From: CAZJHD01 sp964545855
GTDB taxonomy: Bacteria > Planctomycetota > UBA1135 > JACQFD01
DNA: 64,000 bases
Reading direction: 5' to 3'
Assembly: GCA_964545855.1 (NCBI GenBank)
Contig: CAZJHD010000010.1
Coordinates: 50,880 to 114,879, forward strand
A model generated the notes under the pieces. That model ran no database searches, was not told the DNA's origin, and worked only from the letters and a program-made list of their open reading frames with translations. Within the stretch, counting starts at the first letter, position 1, and the number at the start of each line of letters is the position of its first letter. This document shows, one piece after another, positions 1-9,431 of the stretch. The position numbers and the translations under genes were made by a program.

Positions 1-506
1 AGGCGCAGCGTGAGGAGCGCGTTCCCCTCGCCCAGCTTCTCCTCCCAGCCGAGCTGGAGGAGGTAGATGCGGTCCCTCTCCGTGGTGAATGCGAACGAAG
101 GCGTACGGAACCGGACCAGGAGGTAGAGCCACGACGGGTTCGCCTCGATCGTTGCCTCGGGACCGATGCGCTGGTCGTCGCTCAGCCACGACTTGTCGAC
201 GGAGCGGAACGTGAGGAGCGCCGACGTGGAGGTGGAATCGAGGATCCGCTCGCGGCCCGCGGGAGTCTTCAGGTCTTCCCGCTCGTGGTCGGGCCACGAG
301 TCCTTGCGCATCATCTGCTCGGCGATCAACGCCGTGTCCCCATCGACGAACAGGACGTCGAACGAGTAGGCGCCCATCAGCTTGCTGTCGTCCGGCGACT
401 TGAGCGTCACGAGGGGCGGCGTCGAGATGCCGAGGGCGCTGCAGGACGGGAGGAGCGCGAGGACCGGGAGCGCGCAGACGAGGAGGCTCCGGAGGAAGTG
501 CGTCAT
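1..506 (-). CDS. putative lipoprotein of the type VI secretion locus, 3' end off-window
   Basis: The start is the ATG at 504-506; the frame stays open to base 1, so only the first 168 residues are seen. The N-terminus is a lipoprotein signal: a basic start, a hydrophobic core and the lipobox LPSC with Cys22, so the mature protein should be anchored in the outer membrane. The rest is soluble and beta-rich in character (for example SWLYLLVRFRTPSFAF). It is the last gene visible in the T6SS operon, so it could be a divergent TssJ, the outer-membrane lipoprotein of the T6SS membrane complex. I do not recognise a clear TssJ signature and that reading rests on position alone. Confidence 0.65.
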   Translation of the reverse strand, partial: MTHFLRSLLVCALPVLALLPSCSALGISTPPLVTLKSPDDSKLMGAYSFDVLFVDGDTALIAEQMMRKDSWPDHEREDLKTPAGRERILDSTSTSALLTFRSVDKSWLSDDQRIGPEATIEANPSWLYLLVRFRTPSFAFTTERDRIYLLQLGWEEKLGEGNALLTLR

Positions 507-636
507 GGGCGGTTCACGGCTCCGGAGGTCTCCGGAGCACGAGGGGCGGGACGGGTTCGATCGGGGGGCGGGGGCACCGTGCCGTGGCGCGCGCACGGGG
601 GGAGCGGGGAACCGAGTCGCGCGGCGCGGCACTGCA

Positions 637-3600
637 TCAGGAGGCCGCCTCGATCGGAAGGAGGGAGAGGATCCGCTCTTCGAAGGCCCGCTTCAAAGCG
701 TCCGCCGACCAGCGGCCCTCGTCGCACTCGCGGCAGAAGCTCCGCCAGCGCTCCTGAGCGTAGTTCCGGGGGTAGCGCATCTTGGGGAACTTGCGCTCGA
801 TGTCCGCCACCACGCGCGGGATCGTCCAGGGCTCGAACCATTCGAGCCAGTCCGAAGAGTCGATCCGCGCGTGGGCGTGCAGGTAGCTCCGCAGGCGCTG
901 GGGCACGAGCAACAGCGCCTCGAAGACCTCGCTGTAGCTGGCCGCACGCTGGTTCTTCAGCGCGCTCAGCAGATCGCGCGCGACCGTGCCTTCGGTCTCG
1001 AGACCGCGCGAGCGCCCGGCGCTCCCGGTCCACTGCAGGAACTCGACGCCCACGAGGGAGAGGGCGACCCAGGCGAGGAGCGAGAACTTCTCGTCCTCGA
1101 GGGACGCCCCCAGGGCCGCGGACTCGGTGCTCGTCCCGCCTCCGAAGGTGTCGAGGAGCTGGCGCGTCGCCGGCTCCACGGCCTTGGCGAGACCGCGCAG
1201 CACCGGTGTCTCGCCCGCGGGATCGACGGCGAACCAGTTCTCGAGACCGACGTCGCCCACCTGGGGGTTTCGATCGCGCCGGAGCGCGTTGTCGAGGGCA
1301 CGCTTCAGGTCGAGACGGAGCGTGCGCGCGTCGTCCGAATGGCTCGCGAGGTGCCGCCAGAGATCGGCCGGAGCCCGATCGCCCACGGTCGAGACGAAGG
1401 TCTCGCACTCGGTGCGCAGACGCTCCGGAGCGTTCCGCACGCTCCAGGTGCGCACGGCCTGATCGAGGCTGCGGTCCTGCTGGGCGAGCTCGTCCCGCAC
1501 GACCGCCGCCGTGCGCGTCGCCGCCCGCACGGCATCCACGTGGCGGCCGGCGCGCAGGGTGTCGAGGAGCTCGCGCGCGGCCTTCTTCCCGTCCGCCGAG
1601 GGCCAGCCCGAATCGGTCGATTCCGCGAGGCCGTGGGTCCACGCGATGGAGAGACGCAGCACCACGCACCACTCCGCGAGGACGGGCCCGCTCAGGGCGA
1701 AGGATCGCGCACGTGCGACCGCTTCCTCCTCGCTCCCCGGGAAGACGCGATGGACGAGGGGCGCGAAGGCGAGCGCGATGCGGTCGCGCGGGCCGAGCGG
1801 CGGAGCGCTGGGCTTCTGCGCGACGGGTTTCGGAGCACCGGGCTTCTGCGCACCGGGCTTCTGCGCGGCGGGCGGCGGCGCGACGGGCGGCGACGCGGCG
1901 GCGCCGCGAGCCGGGGCCGCCAGTTGGTCGGTTGGCGTCCTCGGGGCCGTCGCCCCGCCCGGCGGAGCCGCCGTGCGCGCCGGCGCCGGAGGGCTCGTCG
2001 GGATCGGCGTCAGCTCCGGGAGCTGGAGGCTCTCGATCCGCGCCGGCACGAAGGGCCGCGGCGGCGCTTCGGCGAGGTCCCTCTGGAGGCGGAGGATCGC
2101 ACGCGCGGTGACGCCGCGATCCGCGAGGACGCCGCGAACGGCGGCCTCGCGCTCCTGCTCCTGCACGGCGATCGCGGCTCCCGCCGCCGCCTGCGCCGCA
2201 TCGGCCACGTCGTCCGGGTCGGCCCGATCGACCTCGTCGCGCTCCGATTCCTCGGCCTCGCTCTCCAGGATCCGCGCGAGCACGGCTGCCAGAGGCTCGC
2301 GCGTAGCGAGGAAGAGCTGCACCGCCCTCTGGGCCTGGACCAGGTCGGCGACGGCGCCGGCGATGCTCGCCTCGGAGATGTCCGCGCGCGCCGTGCCGAG
2401 CCAGCTCGCGGCGAGCCCGAGCACGCGGTCGAAGGAGTCGCGCGGGAAACGGCGCTCCTCGAGATCGTCGAAGGACTGCGCGGGGAATCGGCCCCCGAAG
2501 AGCCGCGAGGCGTCGAGCGTGCGGAGACCCTCGCGCGTCGAGCGCAGGTCCTCCAGCAGCGTGGCCGCGGACTCGTCGGGACGGCTCAGCCGAACGCGGA
2601 GGAGGAGCGACTCCTCGAAGGACGGTTCCCCCTTCGGGCCGGTCTCGGCGCCGAGGAGGAGCTCGAAGACGAGCCGCGCGAGCGCGCGCAGGTCGGACTC
2701 CAGGCCCGGCACGGGCGAGTAGCGCACCGAGACTCCCGGGATCGCCTTCACGAGCTTCTTGCGGAGCTCGTCGGCGACGGCCGTTCGGAGCGGGAGCTCC
2801 ATCGTCCTGAACCGGAGCTCACCGGCGCGCGCCGACTTCGGCATCAGCTCGACGGGGATCTCCGGAACTCCGAGGGACTCCGGGAGCACGAGGACGCACC
2901 GATCGGCCGGCGACAGAGAGCTCGGGTCGGGTGCTTCCTCCACGGCCGCCGCGATCTTGCCCTCGAAGCGGAAGACGACGAGGCCGTCCCGCGCGGGCAC
3001 GACGCGCACCGGAGACGTGCAGGAGAGCGTGCCCTCGAACCGTCGCCGCGCCGCCTCGCGGGCGACGGAGGCCGGTGTCCGCGGCGGCAGGCGGGTCACC
3101 GCGTCGGTGTCGCCGCTCGCGCCCTCGACGATCCGGACGCCGCCCAGGTCGAGCAGGTGCGCCTGGGGTCGCGTCCCGGCGCTCCCTGTGACGACGATGG
3201 ACCGCGAATCGACCGCGACGATGGGCTCCCCCGTCGCGCTCTGCGCGTCCCGGAGGGCCTCGCCCACGGCGCGCAGCAGGACGAGCTTGCGCTCGAGGAG
3301 CCGAGCCGCTGTCGACGGATCGCGGGCGTCGGCCTGCCCGCGCGCGAGCGCCTCGTGCTCCGCCTCCTCGGTCTTCGCGCGATCCCGGAGGCTGCTCTCG
3401 GGGAACGGGAACGCGAGGATCGGGAGGGACGACCAGTGCAGCGCCTCGAGCCTCTGCCGCGCGATGGCGGTGCCCTCGAGCGTGGCCGCGGCGAAGCAGG
3501 CCTTCGACTCGGAGCACGTCCAGCAGGGGAAACGCTTGGCGAGATCCTCCGCCACTCTCGGGCGATCGCGCTCGAAGGTCGCTCTCCCGCGGAACGTCTC

Positions 3601-4452
3601 CGACCAACCCGTCAGGAGATCGGCGAGGGGCCGCACCGACGCCTGGCCCTGCTCGCCGGGCTGGAGGTCGGTGCCTGCGAAGAGCCGCCGCTGCGACGCC
3701 TGGGAGGAGCAGGAGGCGCACCAGGCGTACTCCCGGCGTCCGTCCTCGGCGGGGAGGCCGAGCTCGGAGAGCGTGCGTGGCTCGCCGGCGATCGTGAGGG
3801 CGCCCCCGCAGATGGGACAGACCGGGGTGAAGACGGCCTCCCGCTCGACGCACGCGAGGAGCGGTCCCGCGGCGCCCTCGGCGATCGTGCCGCGGACGGC
3901 CGCCTCGCGCCTCCAGCGGTCGTGCCGGCTGCGGTTCTCGCTGCCGAAGACCCCGAGGGCCTCCGGTGGCACGGCGCAGACCTTCAGGGCGAGGCGAGAG
4001 ACCGCCGTACCTCCGGCGGGCGCCGCTTCCGCCTCGACGAACCTCCAGTCGGGATGGTCGTACGGCAGCCAGCGGAGCGCGCGCCGAGTGGCGCGGGGCG
4101 GCTTCGCGTCCCCCTTCCGCTCGGGAGCCGGGGACTTCCCGAAGCAGACACGAATGGTGAGCGTCGCCTCCGGCATGCCGGCACCCGCGATGCCCCGAGC
4201 GGGCGCGTCGGAGGCGCCGCGCAGGCTCGCGGGGGTTTCGGTCACCGGGCGCTCGGGCATGGGCGTCGGAAGGGATGCGTCGAGGAGACCGGCACCGAGC
4301 TCCGGCGCCAGGAGCCTCTCGCCGCGGACTCGCGCGGGGATGCTAGCGACAGGCCGCGAATCCGTCAGCATCGGGAGACCGGTCGGGACGAGCGTGCTTC
4401 GCCGGAGGACCTCCCAGCGCGACGCGCCGCCGAGCGCCCCTGGGCGGGGCAT
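637..4452 (-). CDS. 1271-residue T6SS-linked protein of unknown function with Cys clusters
   Basis: The ATG at 4452 lies 12 bases after the vgrG stop, in the same direction, so it is probably co-transcribed. I do not recognise the family. Visible features are a CPIC...CASC pair around residues 210-245 that looks like a zinc ribbon, and a second cluster CWTCSESKAC near residue 309. A segment around residues 560-600 (RYSPVPGLESD then LARLVFELLLGAETG) loosely resembles the APE/alpha-F region of a Ser/Thr kinase, with no convincing P-loop or HRD motif. An Ala/Pro-rich linker with repeated AQKPGAPKP units follows (about 770-850), then a largely helical C-terminal third. Being next to vgrG suggests an effector, adaptor or regulator; none of these is shown. 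Confidence 0.75.
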   Translation of the reverse strand: MPRPGALGGASRWEVLRRSTLVPTGLPMLTDSRPVASIPARVRGERLLAPELGAGLLDASLPTPMPERPVTETPASLRGASDAPARGIAGAGMPEATLTIRVCFGKSPAPERKGDAKPPRATRRALRWLPYDHPDWRFVEAEAAPAGGTAVSRLALKVCAVPPEALGVFGSENRSRHDRWRREAAVRGTIAEGAAGPLLACVEREAVFTPVCPICGGALTIAGEPRTLSELGLPAEDGRREYAWCASCSSQASQRRLFAGTDLQPGEQGQASVRPLADLLTGWSETFRGRATFERDRPRVAEDLAKRFPCWTCSESKACFAAATLEGTAIARQRLEALHWSSLPILAFPFPESSLRDRAKTEEAEHEALARGQADARDPSTAARLLERKLVLLRAVGEALRDAQSATGEPIVAVDSRSIVVTGSAGTRPQAHLLDLGGVRIVEGASGDTDAVTRLPPRTPASVAREAARRRFEGTLSCTSPVRVVPARDGLVVFRFEGKIAAAVEEAPDPSSLSPADRCVLVLPESLGVPEIPVELMPKSARAGELRFRTMELPLRTAVADELRKKLVKAIPGVSVRYSPVPGLESDLRALARLVFELLLGAETGPKGEPSFEESLLLRVRLSRPDESAATLLEDLRSTREGLRTLDASRLFGGRFPAQSFDDLEERRFPRDSFDRVLGLAASWLGTARADISEASIAGAVADLVQAQRAVQLFLATREPLAAVLARILESEAEESERDEVDRADPDDVADAAQAAAGAAIAVQEQEREAAVRGVLADRGVTARAILRLQRDLAEAPPRPFVPARIESLQLPELTPIPTSPPAPARTAAPPGGATAPRTPTDQLAAPARGAAASPPVAPPPAAQKPGAQKPGAPKPVAQKPSAPPLGPRDRIALAFAPLVHRVFPGSEEEAVARARSFALSGPVLAEWCVVLRLSIAWTHGLAESTDSGWPSADGKKAARELLDTLRAGRHVDAVRAATRTAAVVRDELAQQDRSLDQAVRTWSVRNAPERLRTECETFVSTVGDRAPADLWRHLASHSDDARTLRLDLKRALDNALRRDRNPQVGDVGLENWFAVDPAGETPVLRGLAKAVEPATRQLLDTFGGGTSTESAALGASLEDEKFSLLAWVALSLVGVEFLQWTGSAGRSRGLETEGTVARDLLSALKNQRAASYSEVFEALLLVPQRLRSYLHAHARIDSSDWLEWFEPWTIPRVVADIERKFPKMRYPRNYAQERWRSFCRECDEGRWSADALKRAFEERILSLLPIEAAS

Positions 4453-4463
4453 CCCGGCGGCCG

Positions 4464-6572
4464 TCAGTTGAGCTTGATCATCGCGCCGGAGATCGTGACG
4501 CCGGACGGCCCGATCTCGATGCTGGAGCCGCCCGCCTCGAGCTTGATCGACGGTCCCTTCACCGTGACGGCTCCGCCGCCGTCGATGGTCATCGTCGAGC
4601 CCGACTTCACCGTCGTGGCGGCGCTCGCCTCGAGCGTCGCGTCGCCACCGTCCGCCTTCGCGATGAGCGAAGCCCCGGCCGTGATCTCCGTGTTCCCGGT
4701 GGAGTCGGTCATGAGGAGGCCACCGGAGATGAAGGCGCCATCGCCCGAGGCATTCACCTCGATCGTCGCGTCCGACATGATTCCCGTCGCGCCGACGGCA
4801 TGGATCGAGAGCGTCGCGCCGACCTCCAGCGAGTCCGCGGCGGTGATCTCGACGCTCCGATCGCCCGTGACCTTCACGGACTGGCCCCCGCCGATGTCGA
4901 CGCTCTGCGCGCCGTCCACCTTCAGGCTCTGGCTCCCGTGGACGACGGTGGTGTCGTCCACGTCGACCGTCGACGTCCGGTTGTTGTTCACGAGGAGCGT
5001 CTGATCGTGCTTCACGACCGTGGACATGTCCTTCTGTCCGTGGATCGTGATCATCTCGCTCCCCTTCTTGTCGTCGAAGGAGATCTCGTTGAAGCCGCCG
5101 CCGCCCTTCGACGTGTTCGTCTTCAGACCCGAGATCGTCTGGCCGCCGGGCATGCCGAAGGGAGGAAGCTGCTCCTTGTTGTAGACGCAGCCGACGACGA
5201 GGGGCCGGTCGGGATCGCCGTCGAGGAACTCGACGACGACCTCCATGCCGATCCGCGGATTGAAGAGAGCGCCGAAGTTCGAGCCCGCCCAGGGCTGCGC
5301 CACGCGGATCTTGCAGGAGCTGTCCTGGTGGAGACGCTCCTTGTTGCGATCCCAGTAGAACTTCACGGTGATGCGCGCGAGATCGTCCACGTCGATCTCC
5401 TCGTCCTTCGTGCCCGTCACGATCGCCGTCTGCGTTCCGGCGATCACCGGCCTCGGCGTGATGCGCGGAGGACGGAAGAGGACGCTCGAGGGGATGCACT
5501 CGAAGTTGTTCGAGTACTCCAGGACCGCGGTCCCCCCTTCGCTCGGGGCCACCATGGTGGCGTCGTGCTCCACGCGGGTGAGCACGTAGCCGCCGTCCTG
5601 GTCCTTCCGGAAATGGTTCTGGAGCTGGAACGTGTGCCCGCCCGCGAATCCAGCGGCCGTGCCGGATCCGCGGACGACGACGATCTGCGCTTCCTCGAGA
5701 CCCGCGCGAAGGTCGCTCTGGTCCTTGCTCCAGGTGGTGTCCACCTCGGCGGCGCCGAGGTAGTCGAACAGCTCGAACGTCGGCTGCGATCCCGGCGGAG
5801 CATCGGGCTTCTGGCCTCCGTAGAGCGGGAGCTCCGGAGTGGCCGAAGGCAGCTCCACCGAGTCCGGCTCCCGCGGAGTATTGAACGTCGAGTGGATCGT
5901 CGTGATGTTCGCGGATCGCATCTCGAGCTCGACGTTCCAGTCGATCACGGTGTCGGGATCCGTCGCCTCCGACTTGTGGCGCTGGAACGGGATCTTGGCC
6001 GGTCCCGGGCTCGCCACGTGGTCGTCCGTGCCGTTCGCGATCACGAGGACGTGCTTCGCCTCCTCGTGCTTGAAGTAGTAGTAGTAGCCCTCCTCCTCGA
6101 GGAGCCGGGAGAGGAAGTCGAGAGCGGTCTCTCGGTACTGCACGCAGTACTCACGGATGCGCTTCGTGCCGGCGAGGTGGAACTCCACGTCCATGATCCC
6201 GTGGGCCTTCAGGAGCGTGTCGACGATCTGCTCCGTCGTCTGCTTGGGGAAGATGGCGCAGTTGGTGGCCTTCGTCAGGGAGAAGAGCTTCGGAACGAGC
6301 TCCGCGTGGTAGCGCGTCGCGCGCGCCTCCCGCCCTCCCATGGAGAATCGATTCACGATCCCGTGGAAGAACCGCTTCTTGCCGTCGCTCAGCTCCATCG
6401 ACACCGTGATGGGAGTGCCGAGGAGCTTCTCGAAGGGCACCTGCGCCGACGAGGACGCGAGCTCCACGCTGAAGACGTACGGCATCGAGAGCCCCTCGCG
6501 GCCATGGAGGGCCAAGGCCTCGAACGGGACGTCGGGGAGCGCCGTCGTGACGAAGAGCTTCCGGGGAGCCAT
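4464..6572 (-). CDS. vgrG: type VI secretion spike protein VgrG (TssI)
   Basis: VgrG is the trimeric spike on the tip of the Hcp tube. The 702-residue protein has the usual layout: gp27-like N-terminal region, then the gp5-type OB fold with KIRVAQPWAG and PRIGMEVVVEFLDGDPDRP, then a long beta-helix of short repeats rich in G, T, S and V (from about residue 480 to the end). No extra enzymatic domain follows the beta-helix, so this looks like a structural VgrG and not an evolved one. The start at 6572 (MAPRKLF) is set by the family N-terminus; the frame upstream of it is only an antisense-like extension. It sits 62 bases after clpV. Confidence 0.96.
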   Translation of the reverse strand: MAPRKLFVTTALPDVPFEALALHGREGLSMPYVFSVELASSSAQVPFEKLLGTPITVSMELSDGKKRFFHGIVNRFSMGGREARATRYHAELVPKLFSLTKATNCAIFPKQTTEQIVDTLLKAHGIMDVEFHLAGTKRIREYCVQYRETALDFLSRLLEEEGYYYYFKHEEAKHVLVIANGTDDHVASPGPAKIPFQRHKSEATDPDTVIDWNVELEMRSANITTIHSTFNTPREPDSVELPSATPELPLYGGQKPDAPPGSQPTFELFDYLGAAEVDTTWSKDQSDLRAGLEEAQIVVVRGSGTAAGFAGGHTFQLQNHFRKDQDGGYVLTRVEHDATMVAPSEGGTAVLEYSNNFECIPSSVLFRPPRITPRPVIAGTQTAIVTGTKDEEIDVDDLARITVKFYWDRNKERLHQDSSCKIRVAQPWAGSNFGALFNPRIGMEVVVEFLDGDPDRPLVVGCVYNKEQLPPFGMPGGQTISGLKTNTSKGGGGFNEISFDDKKGSEMITIHGQKDMSTVVKHDQTLLVNNNRTSTVDVDDTTVVHGSQSLKVDGAQSVDIGGGQSVKVTGDRSVEITAADSLEVGATLSIHAVGATGIMSDATIEVNASGDGAFISGGLLMTDSTGNTEITAGASLIAKADGGDATLEASAATTVKSGSTMTIDGGGAVTVKGPSIKLEAGGSSIEIGPSGVTISGAMIKLN

Positions 6573-6634
6573 CGCGATGTGCGGGTGGAGGGATCGGTGG
6601 GATCGGGGGGACCGGGAACGAGGACCGGGCGCGC

Positions 6635-9358
6635 CTACTCCACCGTGTGGCGAATCTCGCCCGCCTCGTTCGCGGAGATGCGGATCGCGTGGAGCTCCTG
6701 ACCCTCGGCCATGCGGCCGAGGATGTCGCGCGAGATCGCCGGCAGGACGGCGTGCGTGAGGATGTGGTCGACGTTGCGCGCGCCGCTCTCCACCTCCGTG
6801 CAGCGCTTCGCGATCGCCTTCACCACGCCGTCGTCGTACTCGAACGGGACCCGGTGGTTCTGCTCGACGCGCCTCTTCACGCGGTCGAGCTGCAGCCGAA
6901 TGATCGACTGGAGCATCTCGTCGGAGATCGAGAAGTAGGGCACGGTGATCATGCGGCCGATGAAAGCGGCCGGGAACACCTTCAGCAGCTCCGGGCGCAG
7001 AGCCTCCACGAGTTTCTCCGGCTCGGGACGCGTGTCGGGGTCGGCGCAGAGCTTCTGGATCGTGCCGCTGCCGACGTTCGACGTGAGCAGGATCACGGTG
7101 TTCTTGAAGTCGATGTCGCGGCCCTCGCCGTCCTCCATGGATCCCTTGTCGAAGACCTGGAAGAAGATCTCGTGGACGTCGGAGTGCGCCTTCTCCACCT
7201 CGTCGAGGAGCACGACGGAGTAGGGCTTGCGACGGACGGCCTCCGTGAGCACGCCGCCCTCGCCATAGCCGACGTAGCCGGGGGGCGATCCCTTCAGGAG
7301 CGACACCGTGTGGGCCTCCTGGTACTCGGACATGTTGATCGTGACGAGGTTGCGCTCGCCCCCATACATCGCCTCGGAGAGCGCGAGGGCCGTCTCCGTC
7401 TTGCCGACGCCGCTCGGCCCCACGAGGAGGAACACGCCGATCGGTCGGGTGGGGTTGTCGAGACGCGCGCGCGACGTCTGGATGCGCTTCGCGATCGCCT
7501 CGAGCGCGTGCCCCTGGCCGATGACGCGCTTGCCGAGGATCCCCTGGAGCGCGAGGACGGTGGAGATCTCGTCCTTCAGCATTCGTCCCACGGGGATCCC
7601 GGTCCAGCCGGAGATCACCTCGGCGATGGCCTGGCGGTCGACGCAGACCGGGATCAGCGGGGTCTCGCCCTGCATCGCCTCGAGCTCCTGCCGTGCCTTC
7701 GCCAGGTCGGCGCGGAGCTTCTCCACCTCCTTCGGATCGAGGGGCTTCGGGCTCGGCGCCTTCGCGCCGCCTGCGGACTTCGCTCCTTCGGCCGCCGCCT
7801 TGGCGGCGCCCGGCTTCCCGGCCGCCGCCAGAGCACCTTCCTCGAGCCGCGCCTGGATCTCGCGGATGCCCTCGACCACGGTCTTCTCGGCCTTCCAGCG
7901 CTCCTCGAGCTTCGCGAGGGCGGCCTTCGCCGTCGCCACCTCCTCGCGCACCTCGGAGAGGCGCTTGGCGTGATCGGAGCCGATCACCTCCTCGCGTTCG
8001 AGCGTCGTGGCCTCCCGGTTCGCGGCGTCGATCGTCCGCCGGAGGTCCTCGATGGAGGAGGGAATGGTCACCTGCGAGATCGCGACCTTCGAGCAGGCCG
8101 TGTCGAGCACGCTCACCGACTTGTCCGGGAGCTGCCGGCCCGTGATGTACCGTTGCGAGAGTCGGACCGAGTCCTCGACGGCCTCGTCCAGGATGCGCAC
8201 GTTGTGGTGCCGCTCGAGCATCTCCGTGAGGCCGCGCATCATGCGGATGGCGATCGCCTCGTTCGGCTCCTCGACCTTGACGACCTGGAAGCGCCGCGCG
8301 AGCGCCGCGTCCTTCTCGAAGTACTTCTTGTACTCGGCCCAGGTGGTCGCGGCGATCGTCCGGAGCTCGCCGCGCGCCAGCGCCGGCTTGAGCAGATTCG
8401 CCGCGTCGTTCTGTCCGGCGGCTCCGCCTGCGCCGATCAGCTGATGGGCCTCGTCGATGAAGAGGATGATCGGCTTCGACGAGGCCTTCACCTCCTGGAT
8501 CACCGACTTCAGGCGGTTCTCGAACTCCCCCTTCACGCCCGCTCCCGCCTGGAGGAGACCGAGATCCAGCGTGAGCAGCCGCACCGGCTTCAGGGGCTCC
8601 GGAACGTCGCCGGAGGCGATGCGCAGCGCGAAACCCTCGACGACGGCCGTCTTCCCCACACCGGCCTCGCCCGTGAGGATCGGATTGTTCTGACGGCGCC
8701 GGATGAGGATGTCGATCACCTGACGGATCTCCGGGTCGCGCCCGAGGACCGGATCGATCTTCCCTTCCCTCGCACGGGCCGTGAGATCGATCGTGAACTG
8801 GTCGAGAGCCTCGGTCTTCCCGGGGCGGGACGGACCGCCGCCGCTCGCCCCACCCGTCGCCGCGCTCGCCTCCGACTCGACGGTCTCGGAGCTGCTCGCG
8901 ACGATCGCCGCGAAGTCCTTCGCGAGACCCTCCGGCGACACGGCCTCGATCGAAGGCAGCCCGGCGCGCACCTGCCGGTAGCGCCCTTCGCCCGTCAGGA
9001 TCGTGAGGAGGAGCACGCCCGATCGGATCCGAGGCTCCCCCACCTCGATGGACGCCGTGAGCCACGAGTCTCGCAGCAGGTCGAGGATCGAGAGAGAGAG
9101 CGAGGGGCTCCGCGCGTTGCCCGTCTTGAAGCGCTCGACGACCTTCCCGAGCTCCTTCTCGAAGCGCGACTTGTCGACGTCGAAGTGGCGGAGGATCGCG
9201 GGCAGATCGCCATCGGTCGACTCCATCAGCTTCATCATCCAGTGCTCCACCTCGACCTCGTGATGGGTCTTGGAGAGGCAGAGGCCCGCAGCGCCCTCGA
9301 GGGCACGGCGCGTGGATTCGTTCAGTCGGCCGACGAGGTTCTTGAGGTTCTGGATCAT
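6635..9358 (-). CDS. clpV: type VI secretion sheath-recycling ATPase ClpV (TssH)
   Basis: ClpV is the AAA+ unfoldase that disassembles the contracted TssB/TssC sheath. The 907 residues match the family length. Visible parts are a Clp N-terminal domain (1-160), a first Walker A GEAGVGKT near residue 228 with FIDEAH as Walker B, a middle coiled-coil region carrying an Ala/Lys-rich insert (about 520-545), a second Walker A GPSGVGKT near residue 646 with LLDEVEKAH, and a C-terminal small domain. It lies in the sheath operon, between tssG and vgrG, which separates it from the housekeeping ClpC at 28198. Confidence 0.96.
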   Translation of the reverse strand: MIQNLKNLVGRLNESTRRALEGAAGLCLSKTHHEVEVEHWMMKLMESTDGDLPAILRHFDVDKSRFEKELGKVVERFKTGNARSPSLSLSILDLLRDSWLTASIEVGEPRIRSGVLLLTILTGEGRYRQVRAGLPSIEAVSPEGLAKDFAAIVASSSETVESEASAATGGASGGGPSRPGKTEALDQFTIDLTARAREGKIDPVLGRDPEIRQVIDILIRRRQNNPILTGEAGVGKTAVVEGFALRIASGDVPEPLKPVRLLTLDLGLLQAGAGVKGEFENRLKSVIQEVKASSKPIILFIDEAHQLIGAGGAAGQNDAANLLKPALARGELRTIAATTWAEYKKYFEKDAALARRFQVVKVEEPNEAIAIRMMRGLTEMLERHHNVRILDEAVEDSVRLSQRYITGRQLPDKSVSVLDTACSKVAISQVTIPSSIEDLRRTIDAANREATTLEREEVIGSDHAKRLSEVREEVATAKAALAKLEERWKAEKTVVEGIREIQARLEEGALAAAGKPGAAKAAAEGAKSAGGAKAPSPKPLDPKEVEKLRADLAKARQELEAMQGETPLIPVCVDRQAIAEVISGWTGIPVGRMLKDEISTVLALQGILGKRVIGQGHALEAIAKRIQTSRARLDNPTRPIGVFLLVGPSGVGKTETALALSEAMYGGERNLVTINMSEYQEAHTVSLLKGSPPGYVGYGEGGVLTEAVRRKPYSVVLLDEVEKAHSDVHEIFFQVFDKGSMEDGEGRDIDFKNTVILLTSNVGSGTIQKLCADPDTRPEPEKLVEALRPELLKVFPAAFIGRMITVPYFSISDEMLQSIIRLQLDRVKRRVEQNHRVPFEYDDGVVKAIAKRCTEVESGARNVDHILTHAVLPAISRDILGRMAEGQELHAIRISANEAGEIRHTVE

Positions 9359-9431
9359 CGATCGAGAGCGGCGGGGCGCGGCCGCACGAGAGGATGCACG
9401 GGAGGACGCACGAGGGGATGGCGTGCGGGGT

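Noticed and set aside
382..5004. A 1540-residue plus-strand open frame opposite the vgrG/1271-residue genes
   Set aside because: It is rich in Arg, Gly and Glu with no domain, and crosses two well-supported minus-strand genes. High GC content leaves long antisense frames open throughout this window.
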